Of a stretch of DNA of 64,000 bases, positions 48,601 to 59,932 are shown in pieces. The stretch covers positions 297,501 through 361,500 of the forward strand of contig BRXU01000021.1 in assembly GCA_030267565.1 (NCBI GenBank), written 5' to 3'. This stretch comes from Pleodorina starrii. Lineage: Eukaryota; Chlorophyta; Chlorophyceae; Chlamydomonadales; Volvocaceae. The notes beneath the pieces were generated by a model. That model saw only the letters and a list, made by a program, of their open reading frames with translations. It did no database searches and was not told where the DNA came from. Position 1 is the stretch's first letter. Each line of letters starts with the position of its first letter. The position numbers were made by a program, and so were the translations under genes.

Positions 48601-49184
48601 GCCACACCACGCACTCACCAACAGGTCTGTCGGCTGCTTCAGCTTCCTCAAGTACTTATTGTTGCAGCCTTCATGATACGCCTGCTCGCGTCCAGGGCAA
48701 GCTCCATAGGAGCAAGTAAGCTCTCTGCGAGAGGTAGGTAGGGCAAACGTCAAAGGCGGCGTTGATTGGCGGAGCATGTGCTTCGTTTAATAAGCAGCAG
48801 ATCCATCCTGAACAACATACAGCAGCAGATAGATCCGCCCTGAACAACTTTGCAGCAGTTAGATATCGAGATGCCTCCCAACAGTCAATAATAAGCGCCT
48901 GCTGTCAACGAAGTCATGGTCGGCAATTGCGCAACGGCTCACAGTGCGTCATACATACGTAGCAATTAGCTAGACTGTTTTAATATGGGATTTACTTGAG
49001 TACAATGAAGCTCCCATATATAACAGACTCGTTCTTATTTATTTAGAAGCAAAGTCCTCACTAGCCCTCCGCCCAGTCGAGTGCATGCAGCAAGTAATAA
49101 GATGCCCACGCACCTGCGATACTCCGCATCCGTGACCTCATCTGAACAGATCAGGCACGTTTGCTTGATTTCAGGTACAGCCAT
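45685..49184 (-). CDS. C4HC3-like zinc-finger protein, seven exons, unknown function
   Basis: Seven exons join in phase to 576 aa: 49184-49114, 48724-48619, 48401-48131, 47891-47529, 47256-47163, 46805-46505, 46209-45685. All introns have GT-AG ends, mostly GTGAGT or GTAAGT with TGCAG. The N-terminus (residues 10-74) has Cys/His spacing C-x2-C-x14-C-x4-C-x7-H-x2-C-x19-C-x9-C (motifs CLICSDEV, CSYGAC, YHEGC, YQCPV), like a PHD/RING-variant finger but with an unusual last pair. A Lys-rich stretch (NQKKKQKR) and an Ala/Lys/Pro segment follow, resembling a nuclear signal and a histone-tail-like linker. The C-terminal half has an acidic IDDMEDPVIAIDQLF region and a GFDYGAAAGVVTWYVAIRL hydrophobic patch. 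A nuclear, chromatin-related role is a reasonable guess; no family is certain. Confidence 0.72.
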
Positions 49185-49334
49185 GATCGTCACTTGTGGT
49201 CTTCAGCAACCGGGATCAGAATCTTTCGAGCAAAGTTGCGCCGCACGTGAACTTAATAAGTGTGAAACAGCCTAGAAACGATAAAGCCTTTCAGATAGTG
49301 CGAATATAAAGGTCGTGTGTTCAGGATAGTTGAG

Positions 49335-50226
49335 TATTTTTGGGCGGGGCCCCAGCGCGAAGCGCCGCCCTGTAGGATTGCCCATGTCCGTGGGACGTGC
49401 GTGGGAAGTAATTGGACAAGTGTAGACTTTCGGCCAACGGAAAGTCTGCATAAGTAAAAGATTACATTCTTTATTGCACGGTAAATTTATTATTGGAACC
49501 CAACATCGCATGAGTACAAACCAGTTTGGCAGTCTCCATGGACCGAGGCCGAGGTCAAACCAACACCTCTCGGCCTATAATTAATTCCAGAAGATTCATC
49601 GTTCCTTAAAGTGGAATTCTGACATGACGGCGTGAAATGAATCGTCGTTTTGGAAACAAACTATGTTTGCAAACATAGTTGCGAACATTGCGAACATTCT
49701 TCCCGCGACCACACCTGCGGGCCGCCCAACAAGTCCAGTCGGCAACCTAGGGGACTTCTACATTCCCTGTCATAATGTTCAAGTTGTCAAGCCTCCTCTA
49801 CGGCGAATACCTCGGTAGCGAAGCCTGTGCACTCTCGTCGGCAACTGCACGTCATCGCGACCCTTTCAAACAGTTCCGCTGTCCTTCTATTGGCAAGTCA
49901 GCCGGCGTAATGTGTAAATGATACACTGCATGTCTACTGTCAAGTTACTTCAGCCAATGCGCTGGCCGGAAGAGTTGCACAGTGCTGAGACGGCGCGCGA
50001 TGCTGAACATGGGGCGGATTGCTGAAAGCTCTGGCTGTCTATCAGCAGGAATGTTGACACTCTCACACTTCACGCCCTCGCCGCCCTAGGATTCGGTGAT
50101 TACAAGGGGGACCGGTTGTCACACCGGTCGCTCGCCGCCCTAGCCCTTCAACTCCACCCGTACGGATTGAACGGGGCCCCGCCCTTTCTCCGGCTTCAAG
50201 GAATGAAGCCGACACCAACCCCTTGT
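49335..50226 (+). mobile_element. Long inverted repeat, left copy
   Basis: About 892 bp is the reverse complement of most of 51582-52772. The outer end begins TATTTTTGGGCGGGGCCCC and the inner end is GACACCAACCCCTTGT. GGGCGGGGCCCC occurs near both ends of the repeat in inverted orientation, so the element has its own terminal inverted repeats. No coding region was recognised and no target duplication was found. Confidence 0.85.
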
Positions 50227-51581
50227 TATAAATAAATATTTGGCTTGGAAATCTTTTATACCGCAAATGTGTCGTAAGGCCGTAGGTGCTTGCTTCGAAA
50301 TGGCCACCCCTGGAGCGGTGTCGACCGAGTACGGCAGCCTTACTCAGGCACGCATGACAAGAACGAAACGACAAACTAGGCTTGACCACATGTGCAATTA
50401 GCACCGCTGCAACCTGGGCTTCCACGCAGGTCGTCCAAGCCGGACGATATAGCCAACTCGAGTCATGGTGCTGCACGGCACCAAATCAGACTTTGACGGA
50501 TAACTGCAGCGTTGGATTTACTGCCGTTATTATGCAGTATAGCTGAAACGGTCATGCGCACAGGCAGATTGCGGGAAGGGCGACCTGCTGCCGAACATAA
50601 TATTACTAAGATAACATAATGCATAGCTACTTGCGTGCAGCCCACAGCCCGCAAGAGGGCCACTCACTCGCTCGCACCGTACGCATAGCTTTATTACTAT
50701 TATAATTTATTACTGCTAATTTCCATGGACCCTGCGCCTGGTGGCCAGGACGACGAGCGAGGTGTTCAATCAATGCAACGACTTCTCCGGACATGTATCA
50801 CATACATCAACAATATTCACAAATACGTGAAACAAACAAATTCCTGATGCGTTTACGCCATGTGTTTGAGCCGTGACGTTCGGCAGCAGGCTTTCCTTCT
50901 TGCGACTCGCCTGGACTTCTCAGCTAGCTATGGTGTATCTATCAGAGCGCGAGAATTCGGGGATTTGGTTCCGTGCAGCATGCATGCAGCGCCATTCATA
51001 AAGGCTCGAGTTGGCTCTACCGCCGGTATCGTCCGGCATGGATGACCGGGAATAATCCCAGGTTGCAGCGGTGCTACTCGCGAATATTAAAATAATAAAG
51101 CCAAAATATAAGCTTCTTGTTAACATTTTTTTGTCTTGCTTGTCTGAGTAAAGCTGCCGTGCTCGGTCAACACCGCTCCACGAGTATCCATTGATTCTCC
51201 GGTGAGAGAGGCAATTAAGTAATTCATCAAGGAAGTTATCGTTACGGAACAGAGCATTCTAAACTATTCAATGCGACAGGCGTTTTGCCCGTTGGCCCAT
51301 TGCGTAAGGCGTACCGGTTTGGGGTAGGATGCCTGTCCAGTTCCCCTAGGACAGCATCCGGGATTTACAGAACAAGCAAAGACCCAAAACAACTTATGTT
51401 TTTACTGATATCTTTATGTTGCGATATGTGCTTGCACGACCGACGGAAGCCCTAATTGTGCTTGGGCATACAATGCTGCAGCTTCTTGGTATTCCGTTGT
51501 GATAGTTCGGCCGTTTCTGGAAGATTACGTTGTGGTTGTATATCATAATAAAAAAGGGGACGTGTGCTTCCTCGATGCTTG
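50227..51581. other. Spacer between the inverted repeat copies
   Basis: 1355 bp with no supported gene. It may be unique DNA between two independent insertions, or the centre of one large foldback element. Confidence 0.5.
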
Positions 51582-52772
51582 ACAAGGGGTTGGTGTCGGC
51601 TTCCTTGAAGCCGGAAAAAGGGCGGGGCCCCACTAAATCCGTACGGGTTAAGTTGAGTGCTAGGGCGGCGAGGGCGTGAAGTGTGAGAGTGCCGACATTC
51701 CTGCTGATAGACAGCCAGAGCTTTTTCCCGAAATGCCTGCTAGCCGAGTCGTTAGCAAGGCCTGCCGGCGCCGCGCGAAGCGCGTCATCCCGTCGGGTGC
51801 ATGAGCGCATGTGCGCATCGACCGAAATACGGCATTTCCAAAGCGAGCGGCGAGGGCGTCAACTGTGAGAGTGTCGACATTCCTGCTGATAGGCAGCCAG
51901 AGCTTTAAATCTGAAATGCCTGCGGCTTCAGCAATCCTACCCATGTTTAGCATCGCGCGCCGTCTCGGCACTGTGCAACTCTTCCGGCCAGTGCATTGGC
52001 TGAAGTTACTTGACAGTAGACATGGAGTGTATCATTTGCACATCACGCAGGCTGACTTGCCAATAGAAGGACAGCGGAACTGTTTGCGAGGGTTGCGACG
52101 ACGTGCAGTTGCCGACGAGAGTGCACAGGCTTCGCTACTGAGGTATTCGCCGTAGAGGAGGCTTGACTGCTTTAACATTAGGACAGGGAATGTAGAAGTC
52201 CATCCCCTAGGTTGCCGACTGGACTTGTTGGGCGGCCCGCAGAAGACCGCTGCATCATGCGTGCATTTGCGGCTTGGCGTCCAACAACCAGCAGTTTGCC
52301 CCTCATGGTTTGCTCCTTGCAACGTTTATAATAGAAATGTGCTTCAAGTCGGTCGGACCGGCAAGCAGAGCTGCTGTGGTGTGGTCGCGGGAAGAATGTT
52401 CGCAATGCAAACATAGTTTGTTTCCGAAACGAAGATTCATTTCACGCCTTCATGTCATAATTCCAGTTCGAGAAACGATGGATATTCTGGAACTAATTAT
52501 AGGCCGAGAGGTGTTGGTTTGACCTCGGCCTCGGTCCATGGAGACTGCCAAACTGGTTTGTACTCGTTCGATGTTGGGTTCCAATAATAAATTTACCGTG
52601 CAATAAAGAATGTAATGTTTTACTTCTGCAGCCTTTCCGTTGGCCGAAAGTCTACACTTGTCCAATTACTTCCCAGCCAGATCCCAGATCCCACGTCCCA
52701 CACACGGACATGGGCAATCCTACAGGGCGGGGCCCCCCTGGGCGCTTCGCGCTGGGGCCCCGCCCAAAAATA
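51582..52772 (-). mobile_element. Long inverted repeat, right copy (with internal duplication)
   Basis: Opposite orientation to 49335-50226 and about 300 bp longer. The extra length comes partly from an internal duplication: the block GCGGCGAGGGCGT...CTGCTGATAG occurs at about 51664 and again at about 51846. An ~86-bp fragment of the same family is at 60483-60570. Confidence 0.85.
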
Positions 52773-53272
52773 TGGGCGGAGCCCTGGGGCCCAAGCTTGC
52801 GTGGGGCGAGACTCTAGATAGGCTCGCGCGACGGTCAGCGGACGGTCTATCCCTGGCGGTTTAGAGATGATTATTGGTCCGTGTAATATTCAAAAGACCG
52901 GCGACAGGATTTGGGTAGGGGCACTGCGCTGGATTCAAGTAAACAGAGTGGGAACCTTGCTTGGTCTGCTTTATCTGTGGCAGTTCTGCAGAAGCAGTCG
53001 GAGGAGCCATGACAGCTATATCCGTCGATACATGTCACGCACGGCGCATACAACAGACACAGAAGTAGTGCAGATACAATCGAGAGCTGTGGTGAGCGAG
53101 GTCCTTCGCGGGAACAATTATGTTCGCTATTTATATGTGTGTGTGTTTGTTACATGGTTGGGGGTGCGTGCCCCTCTCATGAACAAAAGCCCATACGAGC
53201 CGAGGGCCCAAGGGAACTAAAACGCCTAAAAGCACGACAGTAGAAACACCGCCCATGCAGGAGAGGGGGATA
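52773..53272. other. No gene seen
   Basis: This lies downstream of the retrotransposon stop codon on the minus strand and could be its 3' UTR. An open plus-strand frame (52867-53220) has no recognisable motif. Confidence 0.4.
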
Positions 53273-54116
53273 CTAGCGGCCAAAGGGGACAATTGAGTTG
53301 CGGTGGGCCCAAATGCGCTCAAGCATCTTCGCCAAACGGGGAGGATCCCATCTCATCGCTTCCTCCATACCCTCGAATTGAGGAAACCCTTCATCCGCGC
53401 GGATGCTACTATAAGCAGGGCACTCCATTAGGACATGCTTCTCGTCCTCTATTTGACCATCCGCAACGCAGCAGGGACATTTTCGCTCAGTCCTAGGGAC
53501 ATGAACTCTGCCCACTCGCGATCTGTTGGCCGCAACCGCCCAACAGCACAAACGAAACTGCAAAAGTTTGCGGTGGGCCGCACGCGGAATGAAAACGCTA
53601 GCATGCTGCTGTGGCCACATAATTGCCGCTGCCCGCGCAAAGGGCATACCCATCCAGTGCTTATACTTCGCCATCTGAACTCCCGGCTGTTTCCCGTCCG
53701 AAGGGCGTCTGAAAAATAGAGACCTTCCTAAAGACGATCTATTTGGAAAAATACACTGGTCGTCTACAGGCTAGTCTATTAGACGATGATAGACGAGCCT
53801 AAATAGACGACCCAAGACGATCGTCTGTGGATCGTCTGTGGGTCGTCTATAAGACGGGTCGTCTATAGGTGATGTATACACGGTCGTCTAGTGATCGTCT
53901 GTGCGTTCATCTAAAGGCGCTCGCCTAAAGGCTATCGACTATAAACACGTCTAAAGAGTCGTAATAGATGGTCTTATCAAAGCCGAGCACATTTAGGGTT
54001 AGCGGTTACATTGCTCAGTCTTCTTGACATCCTCCACCTCAGCCCTCATATTATATGGCGGTAAAAACCGCCGTATGCGACGAGTAGCCTTGGCGGCTGC
54101 TATCATGGGCTGTTAA

Positions 54117-57100
54117 GGCTTGTGAACGCGAAGTGTTCTCGTCCCGAGAAGCAACGGTTGTACTCACCTGGAAGAGCTATATGAGTGAGCCGCTGACTCC
54201 AGCCAAGACCTCTCCCGGCCGCTAGCGCCACGACGCGCCATGTCCAGGGAGTCCACGCCAGGCCGCTAGCTCCGAGCTGCTCGCCAAGCAAGCCACCTGA
54301 GCATGTGTCCCAACCTAAACGTGCAGCCCGTGAACGCGAAGTGGTCTCGTCCCAAGAAGCGACGGTTGTACTCACCTGGAAGAGCTATATGAGCGAGCCG
54401 CTTACTCCAGCCAAGTCCTCTTCCGGCCGCTAGCGCCACGACGCGCCATGTCCAGGGAGTCCACGCCAGGCCGCTAGCTCCGAGCTGCTCGCCAAGCAAG
54501 CCACCTGAGCATGTGTCCCAACCTAAACGTGCAGCCTGTGAACGCGAAGTGGTCTCGTCCCAAGAAGCGACGGTTGTACTCACCTGGAAGAGCTATATGA
54601 GCGAGCCGCTTACTCCAGCCAAGTCCTCTTCCGGCCGCTAGCGCCACGACGCGCAATGTCCAGGGAGTCCACGCCATCCAGGCCGCTAGCTCCGAGCTGC
54701 TCACCAAGCAAGCCGCCTGAGCAGGTGTCCCAACTTAAACGTGCAGCCTGTGAACGCGAAGTGTTGTCATCCCGAGAAGCGACGGTTGTACTCACCTGGA
54801 AGAGGTATATGAGCGAGCCGCTTACTCCAGCCAAGTCCTCTTCCGGCCGCTAGCGCCACGACGCGCCATGTCCAGGGAGTCCACGCCAGGCCGCTAGCTC
54901 CGAGCTGCTCGCCAAGCAAGCCACCTGAGCATGTGTCCCAACCTAAACGTGCAGCCCGTGAACGCGAAGTGGTCTCGTCCCAAGAAGCGACGGTTGTACT
55001 CACCTGGAAGAGCTATATGAGCGAGCCGCTTACTCCAGCCAAGTCCTCTTCCGGCCGCTAGCGCCACGACGCGCCATGTCCAGGGAGTCCACGCCAGGCC
55101 GCTAGCTCCGAGCTGCTCGCCAAGCAAGCCACCTGAGCATGTGTCCCAACCTAAACGTGCAGCCTGTGAACGCGAAGTGGTCTCGTCCCAAGAAGCGACG
55201 GTTGTACTCACCTGGAAGAGCTATATGAGCGAGCCGCTTACTCCAGCCAAGTCCTCTTCCGGCCGCTAGCGCCACGACGCGCAATGTCCAGGGAGTCCAC
55301 GCCATCCAGGCCGCTAGCTCCGAGCTGCCCACCAAGCAAGCCGCCTGAGCAGGTGTCCCAACTTAAACGTGCAGCCTGTGAACGCGAAGTGTTGTCATCC
55401 CGAGAAGCGACGGTTGTACTCACCTGGAAGAGGTATATGAGCGAGCCGCTTACTCCAGCCAAGTCCTCTTCCGGCCGCTAGCGCCACGACGCGCCATGTC
55501 CAGGGAGTCCACGCCAGGCCGCTAGCTCCAAGCTGCTCGCCAAGCAAGCCGCCTGAGCAGGTGTCCCAACTTAAACGTGCAGCCTGCGAACGCGAAGTGT
55601 TGTCGTCCCAAGAAGCGACGGTTGTACTCACCTGGTAGAGCTATATGAGCGAGCCGCTTACTCCAGCCAAGTCCTCTTCCGGCCGCTAGCGCCACGACGC
55701 GCCATGTACAGGGAGTCCACGCCATCCAGGCCGCTAGCTCCGAGCTGCTCACCAAGCAAGCCGCCTGAGCAGGTGTCCCAACTTAAACGTGCAGCCTGTG
55801 AACGCGAAGTGTTGTCATCCCGAGAAGCGACGGTTGTACTCACCTGGAAGAGGTATATGAGCGAGCCGCTTACTCCAGCCAAGTCCTCTTCCGGCCGCTA
55901 GCGCCACGACGCGCCATGTCCAGGGAGTCCACGCCAGGCCGCTAGCTCCGAGCTGCTCGCCAAGCAAGCCACCTGAGCATGTGTCCCAACCTAAACGTGC
56001 AGCCCGTGAACGCGAAGTGGTCTCGTCCCAAGAAGCGACGGTTGTACTCACCTGGAAGAGCTATATGAGCGAGCCGCTTACTCCAGCCAAGTCCTCTTCC
56101 GGCCGCTAGCGCCACGACGCGCCATGTCCAGGGAGTCCACGCCAGGCCGCTAGCTCCGAGCTGCTCGCCAAGCAAGCCACCTGAGCATGTGTCCCAACCT
56201 AAACGTGCAGCCTGTGAACGCGAAGTGGTCTCGTCCCAAGAAGCGACGGTTGTACTCACCTGGAAGAGCTATATGAGCGAGCCGCTTACTCCAGCCAAGT
56301 CCTCTTCCGGCCGCTAGCGCCACGACGCGCAATGTCCAGGGAGTCCACGCCATCCAGGCCGCTAGCTCCGAGCTGCTCACCAAGCAAGCCGCCTGAGCAG
56401 GTGTCCCAACTTAAACGTGCAGCCTGTGAACGCGAAGTGTTGTCATCCCGAGAAGCGACGGTTGTACTCACCTGGAAGAGGTATATGAGCGAGCCGCTTA
56501 CTCCAGCCAAGTCCTCTTCCGGCCGCTAGCGCCACGACGCGCCATGTCCAGGGAGTCCACGCCAGGCCGCTAGCTCCAAGCTGCTCGCCAAGCAAGCCGC
56601 CTGAGCAGGTGTCCCAACTTAAACGTGCAGCCTGCGAACGCGAAGTGTTGTCGTCCCAAGAAGCGACGGTTGTACTCACCTGGTAGAGCTATATGAGCGA
56701 GCCGCTTACTCCAGCCAAGTCCTCTTCCGGCCGCTAGCGCCACGACGCGCCATGTACAGGGAGTCCACGCCATCCAGGCCGCTAGCTCCGAGCTGCTCAC
56801 CAAGCAAGCCGCCTGAGCAGGTGTCCCAACTTAAACGTGCAGCCTGTGAACGCGAAGTGTTGTCATCCCGAGAAGCGACGGTTGTACTCACCTGGAAGAG
56901 GTATATGAGCGAGCCGCTTACTCCAGCCAAGTCCTCTTCCGGCCGCTAGCGCCACGACGCGCCATGTCCAGGGAGTCCACGCCAGGCCGCTAGCTCCAAG
57001 CTGCTCGCCAAGCAAGCCGCCTGAGCAGGTGTCCCAACTTAAACGTGCAGCCTGCGAACGCGAAGTGTTGTCGTCCCAAGAAGCGACGGTTGTACTCACC

Positions 57101-57266
57101 TGGTAGAGCTATATGAGCGAGCCGCTTACTCCAGCCAAGTCCTCTTCCGGCCGCTAGCGCCACGACGCGCCATGTACAGGGAGTCCACGCCAGGCCGCTA
57201 GCTCCGAGCTGCTCGCCAAGCAAGCCGCCTGAGCAGGTGTCCCAACTTAAACGTGCAGCCTGCGAG
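54117..57266. repeat. Satellite array, ~210-bp monomer with 1048-bp higher-order repeat
   Basis: Fifteen monomers, marked by ACGGTTGTACTCACCTGG at 54154, 54362, 54570, 54782, 54990, 55198, 55410, 55618, 55830, 56038, 56246, 56458, 56666, 56878 and 57086. Monomers are 208 or 212 bp; the long form has an extra ATCC (CCATCCAGG against CCAGG). From 54990 the pattern 208-212-208-212-208 (1048 bp) recurs almost exactly, and monomers one higher-order unit apart differ by only about one base. The repeated small ORFs are by-products; 208 is not divisible by three. Confidence 0.97.
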
Positions 57267-57325
57267 TTGTAATTAACAACAGGATAACAGTTTTGACGAT
57301 TCATCATACTTGGTCAGCACAATTG

Positions 57326-57753
57326 ATCCCCTAGGAGTGCCTGAGAGTTAGGGCACTAAATTGGTAATCGAGAGGTCACCAGTTCGATCCCGGCCTTCGC
57401 AGAGGGCTGGGTGACCGATGGGGGCCCTGGTGTGGGAACGAACAGCAGGTGATCGCATGGCTCTTTAGCCATGTCCCTGTCCCCTGCACTGGTAGAACTC
57501 ATCACGGTTGAATGTTCAACAATGATGTGTCTGGCACATCTGGGAAGAATGCGTGCGGGTACCCAGATGTGATCCGAGTGAGACGGAGCCCAGACACGGA
57601 GTGGGTGGGAGAAGCAACCCATCTTAGTCAAAAAGGCGGTCACCGCGGTAATGGGCTGAAAGTACCCGCCGAAGAGGCATCAGTCTGTTCCCTTAACCCA
57701 CGCTCGGGCTTACGGTCCAGTGTAAACTTTCTTTCTTTTCTTTCTTTTTTCTT
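57326..57753 (+). mobile_element. tRNA-derived SINE
   Basis: 428 bp flanked by a perfect 12-bp target duplication TCAGCACAATTG (57314-57325, 57754-57765). The head has tRNA-like pol III boxes: an A-box-like GCCTGAGAGTTAGGGC and a B box GGTCACCAGTTCGATCCC at about 57376-57395. The tail is a (TTTC)n tract at 57728-57753. It is inserted just right of the satellite. The 95-codon minus frame inside it is not a gene. Confidence 0.88.
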
Positions 57754-59629
57754 TCAGCACAATTGGCTTGGAGTGGAACACAAAACATAACAATTCCAAT
57801 ACAGGCTTCGCCAATACTCTCAAATTATTTTTTGCAACTGGTATCTCGCTGTGTGCAGTCCATGCTCGTTGGGCAAGCGTTCGCCGGTGCCAACGCAAGC
57901 ACGCCTGGGCGAGCAGTAACCGGGCCCGCCGACGATGCTAACGACTCGTACCTTACGTTGAGCGTGACCTTGCACCATTATCAGTGATGTATTGAACTTG
58001 GCGAGGGTGTCTGGGCTGCCAAGGTGAAGTGCTGACCCGTTGTTGCCACGGTCAGCACTTCGCACACGCACAAGGTATCTAGTAATGCAGAAACTATATT
58101 GTCTGTTACACTGTTGTTTTATAAGCCAGCGTATAAAATGGAGCAATGATGCATGGTTTGCATTAAGCCAGCCCGAACATGGATGCCGTACACGCTTTAG
58201 GCTTCAAAATGGCCTCTGATAATACTCAACAATATAGTCAAAAATAGTTTATACTAATAGCCTGGACATCCGCCTTGTCAAGTTCCATGTTGACTTTATG
58301 CAGCACTAGCCGGCAGTCGACTTGCAGTAGCTTAGTCTCGAAGGAGCGAAGCGATCAAATAGACTGAGCTTGGTTTGTTATGACGTCGAAAGCGCAGCTG
58401 ACCGAAGGTTTTTCCTCGGTTCTCGCTCCGATTGTCGACTGTCGTACGCCTTTTCCATTTTCCAAGACGTACGACAACATACCAACCAATATCAGCAGTG
58501 GCGCAAAGGGAATGGCACCAATAGTAAGGCATAATATGTCCGATAGTTTTGAGGAATTATTTGTGCGGCTAAGATAATATATAATGCCATTGTAGCTCGG
58601 AGATAATGGCGGCAAGTGCGGTCCTTGTTTCCCTGGGCCGCTTGAAGGAGGACGTTAGTTGTTAAGCATAAACGGACAGCCCGTGCTGTCCGGTCGAGCT
58701 CATACTTGCTCGCCAGTGGCATATCACAGCTGCGCCCGGGGGAGGCATTAGTTTATGAAGGCTATGTTGCATACACGCCGGCCGTCGCAAAGGCAGTCTC
58801 TATCTATGACATCACTTTCAGCAAGGAGGGCCAGGTGTGGTGAATGCAGTCGACGAATAATGTTTGCCGCCAAAATTTGACGCATCCCACTTCCTGCTAC
58901 CAATCCGGAGCTTTGGGTACCATTACCTGCGAAAGGTGGCGCGGCCATGAGCGAGCATTCAAAAGGCGGTGGTGCGGGCCAATCACCCTGGCAAACCCGG
59001 GGATCCGCCTGTCGGGGTGCAGGCCACCCACAAGGGGCACCTTGATGCTTCTTTTGTGGTTGAAACTAGATTTCAGACTTCGTCCATGTGCCAAAGGCTG
59101 TACGGTTTACCCATGTAACAACTGGAGGATTTGAGTCAAAGTATCTCTGTCATCACCTGTCATGGTATATACCGTCGTCTATAGCCAGTCAGTATAGCGG
59201 TCGGTATAGTCGGTATAGCCTCCGTCACCTATAGACCATCACCTGTGTAGAAGTGCTGAGCCCAAATTGTTTGGAGGCAATCTCATACCAACCACACTGA
59301 TGTATAACACGACTATGGCCATCATACTGCTACATAAAAAAGAGATCTTCCCTACATGAACTTTTATCGTCTATGCTCGTATATACACCATCGTCTATAC
59401 CCAATGACAATAGACGAGTGCCTATACATCGGGTACCTATAGACGATCTTTCCTAGATTTGGTCTAATAGACGACAGGGGTGACTATAGACCAGTCGAAA
59501 AAATACAGACGGGTAAGCCTCTGGCGGTACACTTAAACGCTCGTGCTCCCACCCACTCATCAACCGCTCCCTCAGCGCTGTCACAATCGTTCCTTCGGGG
59601 AGTGGTTTACTTAACAACCAATCGATGCG

Positions 59630-59932
59630 GTTTTCATGAGAAATCATCGTTCGTTACACACAAAGGGTACCTGCAAGCAATGAAAGCCGTCTTTATTCGG
59701 TAGGTAGGCCGGGTGAGGGCCGGCTACCGCGAAAGCTATCGCTAAGGCCTTAATGCCCACAGCCTCGCAGCAACCACCCTATGTAGCTACAAAACCCGAA
59801 AATCACTCCTCCACGCCTTCGCGGACACCTTAACTGGCACCATGTGCCGTACCAACGCCCTTATGAGGGCACAACTCCTCTGAGTTCACAGAAAACCTTG
59901 GTTTTCTAGCGTTGCACTCAGAAAACCTTCAG
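59630..59932 (-). mobile_element. 303-bp non-autonomous element, copy 2
   Basis: Reverse-oriented, nearly identical copy of 4634-4936. It interrupts the LINE frame; removing 302 bp restores it, which fixes the element ends to within a few bases and is consistent with a 2-3-bp target duplication (AAC or AC). Near identity with copy 1 implies recent activity. Confidence 0.88.

Larger units (their letters stand above)
53706..59511. mobile_element. 5.8-kb insertion with CGTCTG ends, unassigned superfamily
   Basis: The ends are inferred from the interrupted retrotransposon frame: CGTCTG at 53706 and CAGACG at 59506-59511, flanked by a 2-bp GG duplication. About 250 bp at the left end and 300 bp at the right end are dense in AGACGATC, GTCTATAG and related motifs in both orientations, like the subterminal transposase-binding repeats of EnSpm/CACTA-type elements, though the CACTA end is missing. 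The interior holds a 3.15-kb satellite, a SINE and about 1.3 kb of non-repetitive DNA (57.8-59.1 kb) with no recognisable transposase. It is probably a non-autonomous class II element, or two insertions whose ends I cannot separate. Confidence 0.7.

Noticed and set aside
52867..53220. 117-codon plus-strand ORF
   Set aside because: No motif or signal and it is next to a retrotransposon end; nothing separates it from chance.
54103..57307. Many small minus-strand ORFs containing GEYNRR and TSRSQAARL
   Set aside because: They recur with the satellite monomer, whose length is not divisible by three, and have no independent coding evidence.
57340..57400. tRNA gene suggested by the B-box sequence
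   Set aside because: There is no cloverleaf with acceptor stem and anticodon arm; the 12-bp duplication and tail show a SINE.
57356..57643. 95-codon minus ORF
   Set aside because: It lies wholly inside the SINE.
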